From NCBI RefSeq assembly GCF_001269385.1, contig NZ_CXOO01000029.1, forward strand, positions 1 to 64,000: 64,000 bases of DNA, read 5' to 3'. Positions 42,030 to 49,861 of this stretch are shown piece by piece. The position numbers and the translations under genes are program-made. The notes below the pieces were generated by a model that worked only from the letters and a program-made list of their open reading frames with translations, was not told the DNA's origin and made no database searches. Numbering within the stretch: position 1 is the first letter of the stretch; each line of letters starts with the position of its first letter. The DNA comes from Limnohabitans sp. DM1. Lineage in GTDB: Bacteria > Pseudomonadota > Gammaproteobacteria > Burkholderiales > Burkholderiaceae_C.

Positions 42030-43235
42030 ATGAGCGAAGCATTTGTTTATGACGCCATACGCACACCGCGTGGCAAAGGCAAAAAAGACGGCAGCCTGCA
42101 CGAAGTCAAGCCGATCAGTCTTTTGAGCGGCGTCCTGCGCGAGCTGCAAAGCCGCAACCAGTTCGACACCGCTGCGGTGGACGATGTGGTCATGGGCGTG
42201 GTCTCGCCCATTGGCGAGCAGGGCTCGGTCATCCCCAAAGTGGCGGCGCTGGCGGCCGGTTGGGACTGGCGCTGCTCGGGCGTGCAGCTCAACCGTTTTT
42301 GCGCCTCGGGCCTGGAAGCGGTCAACATGGCCGCCATGAAAGTGCGCAGCGGCTGGGAAGACCTGGTCGTGGCCGGTGGCGTTGAAAGCATGAGCCGCGT
42401 GCCGATTGGTGCGGACGGCGGCGCTTGGGCGCAAGACCCCGAAACCAACAGCGCCACGCTGTTTGTGCCCCAAGGCATTGGCGCCGACTTGATCGCCACC
42501 ATGAGTGGCTTCAGCCGCCACGATGTGGACGCCTTCGCGGTCGAGTCGCAAAGGCGCGCCACGGCTGCGCGTGCTGCGGGCTACTTCGATGGCTCGGTGG
42601 TGCCGGTCAAAGACAAGCTCGGTCAGGTCATCCTGGCGCAAGACGAATTCATCAAACCCAGCACCACGGTGGAAACGCTGGCCGGCCTCAAAGCCTCGTT
42701 TGAACAGCTGGGCAACATGGGCTTTGACGCGGTGGCTTTGCAGCGCTACCCACAGGTCGAGCGCATCCACCATGTGCACCACGCGGGCAACTCGTCCGGC
42801 ATCGTGGACGGCGCAGCCGCCGTGTTGATCGGGTCCGAGGCCGCAGGCAAAACCCACGGCCTGACACCGCGTGCGCGCATCGTGTCCGTGGCTTTGTCCG
42901 GGGCCGATCCGACCATCATGCTGACGGGCCCCATGCCAGCGGCCCGCAAGGCGCTGGCCAAGGCGGGCCTGACGATTGACCAGATCGATTTGTTCGAGGT
43001 GAACGAAGCCTTTGCCGCTGTGCCCATGAAGTTCATGCAAGAGATGCATGTCCCGCACGACAAAGTGAACGTGAACGGCGGTGCCATTGCCATGGGCCAC
43101 CCCTTGGGCGCCACGGGCGCGATGATCATTGGCATCCTGATCGACGAGCTGCACCGCCGCAAGTTGCGGTACGGCATGGCCACTTTGTGTGTGGGCGGCG
43201 GCATGGGCATCGCCACCATCGTTGAACGCGTTTGA
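42030..43235 (+). CDS. Acetyl-CoA C-acyltransferase (FadA-type thiolase)
   Basis: A 401-residue thiolase. Active-site Cys in [13 protein letters not shown] (about residue 89), [23 protein letters not shown] (about 328), His in [10 protein letters not shown] (about 355) and Cys in [10 protein letters not shown] near the end. The [15 protein letters not shown] start is typical of the long-chain FadA/FadI-like group in Betaproteobacteria. AGGAG precedes the ATG. The fadB-like gene follows after 16 bp, so the two subunits of a beta-oxidation complex are probably co-expressed. Confidence 0.9.
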   Translation: MSEAFVYDAIRTPRGKGKKDGSLHEVKPISLLSGVLRELQSRNQFDTAAVDDVVMGVVSPIGEQGSVIPKVAALAAGWDWRCSGVQLNRFCASGLEAVNMAAMKVRSGWEDLVVAGGVESMSRVPIGADGGAWAQDPETNSATLFVPQGIGADLIATMSGFSRHDVDAFAVESQRRATAARAAGYFDGSVVPVKDKLGQVILAQDEFIKPSTTVETLAGLKASFEQLGNMGFDAVALQRYPQVERIHHVHHAGNSSGIVDGAAAVLIGSEAAGKTHGLTPRARIVSVALSGADPTIMLTGPMPAARKALAKAGLTIDQIDLFEVNEAFAAVPMKFMQEMHVPHDKVNVNGGAIAMGHPLGATGAMIIGILIDELHRRKLRYGMATLCVGGGMGIATIVERV

Positions 43236-43251
43236 CCGGGGAGACACCATC

Positions 43252-45411
43252 ATGATTTTGAAAACACTGCGCTACGAACTGGCGGACGGCATCGCCACCA
43301 TCACCTTTGACGAGCAGGGCTCGCCGGTCAACACCATGTGCCTGCAATGGCAGGCCGATCTGGCCCAGGCGGCCGAGCAAGTGCTCCAAGACAAAGCCCA
43401 GATCAAGGGCGTCATCCTGGCCTCGGCCAAGTCGACCTTCTTTGCGGGGGCCGACCTCAAGGGCGTGATGCGCTCGCAAGCCTCGGACGGCCCGCGTGTC
43501 TTTGCCGAGATCGAAGGCATCAAGAAAAGCTTCCGCACCATTGAAACCCTGGGCGTGCCCGTGGTCAGCTGCCTGAATGGTACGGCGCTGGGCGGCGGCT
43601 GGGAAGTGGCGCTGATCGGCCACCACCGCATCGCCACCGCCAACCCCAAAACGCAGTTTGGTCTGCCCGAAGTCACGCTGGGCTTGATTCCCGGTGGCGG
43701 CGGCATCACCAAGATGACGCGCCAGCTGGGCCTGCTGGCCGCGCAGCCCTATGTGCTGGAGAGCAAACTCTTTGGCCCCGAAGAAGCGCAAAAACTGGGC
43801 CTGGTGCACGAGATCGTGGCCAGCGACGACCAGCTGCGCCCCCGCGCTTTGGCGCACATTGCCGCAAGCCAAGGCCAGCCCGAAGCCGCCCAACACCTGT
43901 GGGACCGCAAAGACTACAAAATGCCCGGCGGCACGCCCAGCAACCCCAAGATCGCGGGCATGCTGAGTGTGGCCCCGGCCGTGCTCAAACAAAAAACACG
44001 CGGCCTGTACCCCGCACCCGAAGCGGCGCTGGCCGCCATGGTCGAAGGCGCCATGGTGGACTTTGACACCGCCATGCGCATTGAAAGCCGTTACCTCGCA
44101 GGTCTCATGACCAGCCAGGTGGCGCGCAACATGATCAACACCTTCTTCTTCAACATGAACAGCATCAAGGGCGGCCAAAGCCGCCCCAAGGCTGCACCGC
44201 GCTACAAGCCCCAAAAAGTGGGCATCTTGGGCGCAGGCATGATGGGTTCGGGCATTGCGTATTCGCAAGCCAGCCGGGGCATCGCCACGGTGCTCAAAGA
44301 TGTGAGCTTGGAAGCCGCAGAAAAAGGCAAGGCCTACAGCCACAAGCTCACGCAAAAACGCGTGGACAAAGGCCGCATGGCGGTTGAGAAACAAGCGGCC
44401 TTGTTGTCGTTGATTCAGCCCACAGCCAGCGCTGCAGACCTGAAGGGCTGCGACCTGATCATCGAGGCCGTGTTTGAAAACCGCGAACTCAAAGCCCGTG
44501 TCACGCAAGAGGCCGAGCCCATGCTGGCCGAAGGTGGCTTCTTTGCCAGCAACACCTCGACCTTGCCCATCAGCGGCTTGGCCACTGCCAGCGCCAAGCC
44601 CGAGAAATTCGTGGGCATCCACTTCTTCAGCCCCGTGGACAAGATGCAGTTGGTGGAGATCATTCGTGGTGCGCAGACCGACGACGAAACCATCGCCCGT
44701 GCATACGACTACGTGCAGGCGCTGGGCAAGCTGCCGATTGTGGTGAACGACTCGCGCGGCTTTTACACCAGCCGCACCTTCGGCACCTTTGTGATGGAAG
44801 GCGCGGCCATGCTGGGCGAGGGCATCCCTGCCCCCGTGATCGAGAACCTGGCCATGCAAGTGGGCATGCCCGTGGGGCCGCTGGCCGTGCTGGACGAAAC
44901 GGCGCTGTCGCTGTCTGTGCATGTGCTGGACCAAACCCGAGAAGACTTTGCCAAAGAAGGCAAAACCCACACCGCCACGCCCGGCGAGCTGCTGGTCGAG
45001 CGCATGGTCAAAGAACTCAAACGCCCCGGCCGCGCCGCAGGCGGTGGTTTTTACGACTACCCCACTGGCCAGAAAAAGACGCTGTGGCCTGAACTGAAAA
45101 CCCGCTTTGAAAAAGCCGACGTGGCCTATAGCCAGCAAGACATCAAAGACCGCCTGCTGTACCGCCAAGCCGTGGAAACCGCCCGCTGCCTGCAAGAAGG
45201 CGTGCTGACCTCGGTGCACGACGGCAACATCGGCTCGATCTTCGGCATCGGCTTTCCGGCCTGGACCGGTGGCGCGCTGCAGTTCATCTATGGCCAAGGC
45301 GTGGATGCGTTTGCCAAGCGCTGTGCTGAATTGGCGGCACTCTATGGCGCGGGGTTTGTGCTGACAGCGGATGTGATCGCGGACTTGAAGCAGCATCAGC
45401 CGGTGTATTAA
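43252..45411 (+). CDS. 3-hydroxyacyl-CoA dehydrogenase / enoyl-CoA hydratase (FadB/FadJ-like)
   Basis: A 719-residue bifunctional enzyme. The N-terminal crotonase domain has FFAGADLKGVM (about residue 64), GTALGGGWEVALIGHHRIA (about 115) and GLPEVTLGLIPGGGG (about 140). The NAD-binding domain starts at GILGAGMMGSGIAYSQASRG (about 325), with the catalytic His in GIHFFSPVDKMQLVE (about 460). The C-terminal dehydrogenase domain contains RAAGGGFYDYP. ATG 43252 follows GGGGAGA; an in-frame upstream start at 43189 overlaps the thiolase. The last 278 bp recur 13.5 kb downstream (58673-58950). It performs hydration and oxidation steps of beta-oxidation. Confidence 0.92.
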   Translation: MILKTLRYELADGIATITFDEQGSPVNTMCLQWQADLAQAAEQVLQDKAQIKGVILASAKSTFFAGADLKGVMRSQASDGPRVFAEIEGIKKSFRTIETLGVPVVSCLNGTALGGGWEVALIGHHRIATANPKTQFGLPEVTLGLIPGGGGITKMTRQLGLLAAQPYVLESKLFGPEEAQKLGLVHEIVASDDQLRPRALAHIAASQGQPEAAQHLWDRKDYKMPGGTPSNPKIAGMLSVAPAVLKQKTRGLYPAPEAALAAMVEGAMVDFDTAMRIESRYLAGLMTSQVARNMINTFFFNMNSIKGGQSRPKAAPRYKPQKVGILGAGMMGSGIAYSQASRGIATVLKDVSLEAAEKGKAYSHKLTQKRVDKGRMAVEKQAALLSLIQPTASAADLKGCDLIIEAVFENRELKARVTQEAEPMLAEGGFFASNTSTLPISGLATASAKPEKFVGIHFFSPVDKMQLVEIIRGAQTDDETIARAYDYVQALGKLPIVVNDSRGFYTSRTFGTFVMEGAAMLGEGIPAPVIENLAMQVGMPVGPLAVLDETALSLSVHVLDQTREDFAKEGKTHTATPGELLVERMVKELKRPGRAAGGGFYDYPTGQKKTLWPELKTRFEKADVAYSQQDIKDRLLYRQAVETARCLQEGVLTSVHDGNIGSIFGIGFPAWTGGALQFIYGQGVDAFAKRCAELAALYGAGFVLTADVIADLKQHQPVY
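45131..45408 (+). repeat. fadB 3'-end direct repeat, resident copy
   Basis: Aligns without gaps to 58673-58950 (offset 13542) with roughly 15 mismatches by eye. The repeat stops just at the fadB stop codon: this copy reads TAT TAA, the other TAT GGA. It brackets the type VI and restriction-modification block. Confidence 0.92.
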
Positions 45412-45499
45412 CGGGCAGGCCCGAGATACCCGCCTTTAGACATCAACGCAACACCCAGGTGACTGGGTGGCTGAATTTATCCTGGTCGCTACATGGCGT

Positions 45500-45682
45500 A
45501 CACACCCACCCGGTGCAGATGGGCTGGTCCGGGTCTCCGCCCAGAAAATCAACGATCACTTCTTGTACGATGCGCGGCACTTGCATGGCGCCCAGCTGGT
45601 TACCGGCCCAGGCGGCAGACACGCGCACCCAGCAGCTGCTGATGTGGTTCTTGGCGCCGTAGCGGTCCCAGGGAAACTGCAT
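45500..45682 (-). pseudogene. vgrG fragment
   Basis: The minus-strand frame reads [20 protein letters not shown], then [11 protein letters not shown], nearly identical to codons of the full vgrG at about 51146-51325 (constant offset 5643). About 60 codons remain, encoding the gp5-like OB region. One change replaces the conserved Gly in PRIGQEV by Val. Both ends are abrupt. It lies between fadB and the Sel1 gene and is a relic of recombination between vgrG loci. Confidence 0.88.
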
Positions 45683-45764
45683 TTCAAAGCGCAGAAAGGT
45701 ACGCGATCAGATCCTTCGCTCGCAGGTGTGCAGCACTTGAAACCTGCTGGCGCAAGGCAACAAC

Positions 45765-47657
45765 TCAGGCGATCTTTTCAAACCCCGCCTCACAAGCCAC
45801 CATCAGCCGCCACTTGACCTGCAACTGCGCACCTTCGCCCTCGGCCAGCACCGGGGCCAGTTGCACCGCGAACTGGGGCAGGTTTTGGCCTGACGGCACA
45901 AAGGCCTGACGCCGCCAGCTCTCGCCTGCCAGCGTGCCGTTGAAGACCTGGGCCAGCGGGTGCTCGGTGTTCGTCACCTCGGGCTGCCAGATGCCGCTGG
46001 TGGGGCAGCTTTGCCCGTCGGCGCAGCGGGTGTCTGTGGCTTGGGCGATGGCTTGCACCAGCCCGGCGCTGGCCAGGTGGTCTTGCAGGGGCGTGACCGC
46101 TTGCGCACGGCCCACATAACGCCAGTAGACCAAACGGTGATCGCCTTCTTGCGCAAAGTAGTGGTTCATGTTCCAGGCATCGGCAGTGCGCAGGTCCAGT
46201 GGCTCGCCAGCGCGGTAGTGCAGTGGGGGCACACCGGCCATGGCGCGCATGCGCAGCGATTCGTACTCGCCTGGCGGGATGCCGCCAGCCGGGCGAGATT
46301 GCGGGTGTGTGGCCCAGATGTGCAGGGGCTGGTAGTAGCCTTCGAATGCGGCCATGGACAAGCCGGTGCGCACACCGGGGGCTGAGAGGATGTCTTTGTA
46401 GCCCATGATGGGCTTCTCGGCCCACTGGCTGCGGTCAGCGGGTATGACCAGGCTGTGGCCTTCGGGGATGTGGGCGCGGCCTGGTTCGTTGGCGGCGGGT
46501 TGCCGGGGCAGCTTGGGCGTGACGCGCACGGCTTGCGCAGCGCGGATGAGGCCGTCCACATCGGCCATGTTCCAGTGCGGCAGCTTGGCGGGCGGCAGGG
46601 GCAGCACGCGGTCCAGGTTGGGGAAACGCAGGTCGGGGTTGTTGTAGAGGGCTTTAGTAAATTCAATGTAGCGCTTGGCTCGTGCTTTATCGATGAATGC
46701 AGAGCCCACCAAAGGGGCGCCTTGGTCGAAGGAAGAAAACAAATATCCCGCCGCATCTTCGCTGCCGAACTTGACGCCATCGTGCAGCACTTGCAGGGCG
46801 TAGCGGTATTGCTCTTCGGGGGTTTTGAAGCGGGGCAGGCGCCTAGATGAGTCGGCTGCAACATCTAACTTTAGCCCTAGCAAATGACTGGCTTCACCAT
46901 GTCCTTGAGCATGCGCACATTCAAGCAGTTGGAACATCAGGGGCATGTTGGCCCACTCAGCCACATTCGGCTTTTCCTGTTCGCGCTCAGCAAAACCCAT
47001 CACCTTCGCCAAGCGCGTCTGTGCCAGCGGGCTGCCCAGATCGGCGGCCAGCTCCCACATGGCCCAGGCGCGGCTGGTGTCGATCCTGGGCAAGCCATAG
47101 CCTTCGTCCCAGAATACCCCCATCCAGAAGAAGGCATCGGCTACGCCTTGGCGCATCAGCGCCTCCATGCCCTTCAGCACGATTTCGGGCTCTGGCGCGG
47201 GTACCTTGAACTGGCCTTTCTCGCTGTTGATGCCCTGGCCGCTGCGGGCCACTTGCAGCAGCATGAGCGCAGCTTTCCAGTGGCCTTGGGCTGCCGCTTG
47301 TTGCCACAGCTGCATGGACCGAGGCCAGTTGCGCTCGTTGGGCCAAAGCGCCGGGCTGCTCAGTTGCAGAGCCTCTTCGTGCAGAGCTTGCGCGGCAGGG
47401 GTGAGTTTGGGCGCGTGCTCGGCCTGCATGCGACAGGTGAAACCCTCTGCATCACGGTGCGGGTCAAAGGCCTTGAGGTGGATGTTGCGCGGCAACACGT
47501 CTTTCTCGGCCAGCAAGGCCAGGTCAGATTGGGCGGTGAAGGGCTGGGCGTAGGCGGTGGGCAGCATGAGGCGGTAAACAGCAAACAGAATGAGGAACAC
47601 CGAGGCGAAGAAGACCACGGGGACGATGGCAGGGTGCAGGCGGCGGGGGGCGGTCAT
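45765..47657 (-). CDS. Sel1-repeat membrane-anchored protein, probable Tle5 immunity factor (DUF6396-like)
   Basis: A 630-residue protein with one N-terminal membrane helix (IVPVVFFASVFLILFAVYRLML, outlined, about 10-31) and a periplasmic body. Sel1-like helical repeats are visible as LWQQAAAQGHWKAALMLLQVA, GVADAFFWMGVFWDEGYG, AWAMWELAADLGSPLAQTRLA and LECAHAQGHGEASHLLGL between about residues 115 and 260. The C-terminal half is not recognised beyond a DUF6396-like look. It is 12 bp downstream of the phospholipase effector; Tle5-type effectors are often neutralised by periplasmic Sel1-repeat proteins. The immunity role is an inference from order and architecture. Confidence 0.72.
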   Translation of the reverse strand: MTAPRRLHPAIVPVVFFASVFLILFAVYRLMLPTAYAQPFTAQSDLALLAEKDVLPRNIHLKAFDPHRDAEGFTCRMQAEHAPKLTPAAQALHEEALQLSSPALWPNERNWPRSMQLWQQAAAQGHWKAALMLLQVARSGQGINSEKGQFKVPAPEPEIVLKGMEALMRQGVADAFFWMGVFWDEGYGLPRIDTSRAWAMWELAADLGSPLAQTRLAKVMGFAEREQEKPNVAEWANMPLMFQLLECAHAQGHGEASHLLGLKLDVAADSSRRLPRFKTPEEQYRYALQVLHDGVKFGSEDAAGYLFSSFDQGAPLVGSAFIDKARAKRYIEFTKALYNNPDLRFPNLDRVLPLPPAKLPHWNMADVDGLIRAAQAVRVTPKLPRQPAANEPGRAHIPEGHSLVIPADRSQWAEKPIMGYKDILSAPGVRTGLSMAAFEGYYQPLHIWATHPQSRPAGGIPPGEYESLRMRAMAGVPPLHYRAGEPLDLRTADAWNMNHYFAQEGDHRLVYWRYVGRAQAVTPLQDHLASAGLVQAIAQATDTRCADGQSCPTSGIWQPEVTNTEHPLAQVFNGTLAGESWRRQAFVPSGQNLPQFAVQLAPVLAEGEGAQLQVKWRLMVACEAGFEKIA

Positions 47658-47669
47658 GGGCGCTCTCTT

Positions 47670-49817
47670 TCAGCCGTAACGATGAAACGCCACGCGTTTG
47701 TCTTCGAATTGGGCGAGGTGGCCTTGGATTTTTGCTGCGTTCTTTTGGAGTATCGCCTCCGCATTTGCTTTGGCGAGCTTTTTCCAATTTTCAAAAATCT
47801 CAACCATTTCATCTGACTTGGGCGTTCCCACTCCACCATCAAATTGACCATCTGTCTGCATCCCCCACACCCTTTGCCGCAAGGCCCGGGTGTGCGCAAT
47901 CGAGTCGGTCGCCACATTGATTTCGCTGTCAGCCGACATGCTGCGCAGGTTCAGGTTGGCGCTGCCCAGCGTCATGAAGCAATCGTCCACCATCAACAGT
48001 TTGCTGTGGATGTAGATGTCACGCGCCACGCCCAGCGCCTTGTTGCCGCTTTGGTTGGGGGCCACCATGTTGCAGACCAGCACCTTCAGGCCCAAGCTCT
48101 TGCCGTCTTGCATGAGCACGCCTTCCTTGTTGAGGCTGGGTTCTTTGACCTTGTGTGCGTCTTGCGCCACGGTGCCCAGGCCGCCCACAGGCCGGGGCCC
48201 CAGCACTTGCCATGCGCTGCGCTTTTTGTCGGGGGGGAGCGCGTTGTAACGTTCATCCCAGACCTGTTGATCGGCATGGGCCTTTTCTTGTGCGTCGTAC
48301 ATCGCTTTTTGCCCTGGCATTGCGTTCGCTTGCCCCAGGCTCTTGAACGTGTCATACGTGCGCGGCACCATGCCATCGTCTTCTGGCTTGGGGATCACAG
48401 CCAGCAGGTGCAACAGCCGCGCATCTTTGCTCGCTTTTCCTGCCGCTTGCGTCCACTCCATGAACGCTTGTCGGTTGGCCTTCAGGTGCCTGGCCCACTC
48501 TTCGTAGAAAAAATATTGGTTTTCCAGATAGATGTAGTTGCGAGCAAAGCTGGTGGCTTGGAAGTAGGCGTGCTTGATGGATTTGTCAAAAGCCCAGGCT
48601 TTTTCTGCATCGGTGTAGCCTTCCTCGGGCTGCGTGCGCAACACCTGCAAACGCAAGGCCTGCGCATCTTTGCCCGTTTTGGCCAGGCGCTTGGGTTGCA
48701 GGCTAGCGTTCAGGTCCGCGCTTCGCACTGCTTGATGGCGGGCGTTGCTGGCTGCTGCCAGCTTGGGCAGCAGTTGCGCTCGGTTCCAAGCAGCACAAAA
48801 GTTTTTGTTCACATCAACCAATGCAGCCCCTTCTATGCGTAGCGCGTAGTCCTGCAGTGGCTTTCGGCTGATTGGTTGCCCCCGCTTGGCTGCAGCCTTG
48901 GCGGCATCGTCGCTCTTGCCTTCGTGGTCTGTTTCACGTGCGGGATCATCAGCTTGGTGCTTTAGGGTGTCCCAATAGTCACTCACGCTGTTTAAACCCA
49001 TGATGTAACCCACAGCATGACTGCCGTCTTCATGCGCGTAGTCAATCAAAATGGGCTTTTGGTGGTGGGTGGCGTTGTCCTCGATCAGCATTTGCTCTGA
49101 CACCAAACCGCCATGGGTGCTGGCCGTTGCTTGCGGCTTATCGGCCTCGTCAGCCACGCTGGATTTCACTTTGGCGCTTATGCCATCGCGGCAGCGCACC
49201 TCCAGGTTGGGAATCTGTCCGCTGGTAGCCTCACGCCACCACTTGGTGCAATAGTCCTGTCGTTGCTCTTGGACTGAGGATGTTACTTTGGCTGGGCCAG
49301 CAAAGCTGGGGTAGCACATCGCACCAGCGGCCATGGTTTGCGTGGTAGACAGCATTTCTTGGCTGGTCCGATTGATGACACCTCCCACCAGAAACTCTGC
49401 CGTGTTAACGTAACCGACCAGTGAATTTTGCTTGGCTGAACCTTTGGGGTTGTACCAAACCAGCAAACGCACTTTGACACCCTGCGCCGCTTTGCGCCTG
49501 AGCAGTTCACCGTAGGGCTCACCATTGGCCCACGGATAGGCAGTTAGACACTGTTTGCGCACCAAGGCCATGCCGGGATCAAAACCCCAGCACACCAAAT
49601 CGATGCTTTCGCAAGCCGCTTCAATATCGGCTGCAATGGCTGCAAAACCCTCTTGACCGCCAATGAAGGCTTGCAAAGTGTTGCCAGTGCGAATGGGGTG
49701 ACTTTGACTTTTTTCCAGCAACCACTGAAAGGAGCAAGTGGCTGTACGCCCTTGCAAGTCGATGTGTACGGTCTGCGGGTTTTGCGTCTTGAGCAGGTCG
49801 GGGGCAGGTTTGGCCAT
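47670..49817 (-). CDS. Tle5-family phospholipase D, type VI secretion effector
   Basis: A 715-residue phospholipase D-like protein with two catalytic HxKx4D motifs, HQKPILID (about residue 255) and HSKLLMVD (about 608), the second followed by GSANLNLRSM, as in PLD enzymes. No signal peptide is present. The N-terminal region (FIGGQEGFAAIAADIEAACESIDLVCWGFDPGM in outline) is the usual start of the PLD fold. Tle5 effectors are delivered by type VI secretion and cleave phospholipids of rivals. Location between vgrG (44 bp upstream) and a Sel1 membrane protein supports a vgrG-effector-immunity cassette. No PAAR domain is seen. Confidence 0.88.
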   Translation of the reverse strand: MAKPAPDLLKTQNPQTVHIDLQGRTATCSFQWLLEKSQSHPIRTGNTLQAFIGGQEGFAAIAADIEAACESIDLVCWGFDPGMALVRKQCLTAYPWANGEPYGELLRRKAAQGVKVRLLVWYNPKGSAKQNSLVGYVNTAEFLVGGVINRTSQEMLSTTQTMAAGAMCYPSFAGPAKVTSSVQEQRQDYCTKWWREATSGQIPNLEVRCRDGISAKVKSSVADEADKPQATASTHGGLVSEQMLIEDNATHHQKPILIDYAHEDGSHAVGYIMGLNSVSDYWDTLKHQADDPARETDHEGKSDDAAKAAAKRGQPISRKPLQDYALRIEGAALVDVNKNFCAAWNRAQLLPKLAAASNARHQAVRSADLNASLQPKRLAKTGKDAQALRLQVLRTQPEEGYTDAEKAWAFDKSIKHAYFQATSFARNYIYLENQYFFYEEWARHLKANRQAFMEWTQAAGKASKDARLLHLLAVIPKPEDDGMVPRTYDTFKSLGQANAMPGQKAMYDAQEKAHADQQVWDERYNALPPDKKRSAWQVLGPRPVGGLGTVAQDAHKVKEPSLNKEGVLMQDGKSLGLKVLVCNMVAPNQSGNKALGVARDIYIHSKLLMVDDCFMTLGSANLNLRSMSADSEINVATDSIAHTRALRQRVWGMQTDGQFDGGVGTPKSDEMVEIFENWKKLAKANAEAILQKNAAKIQGHLAQFEDKRVAFHRYG

Positions 49818-49861
49818 AAGTCGTTCTCCATGGATCTTTCGGTGAATTGGGCTGGCTCGGC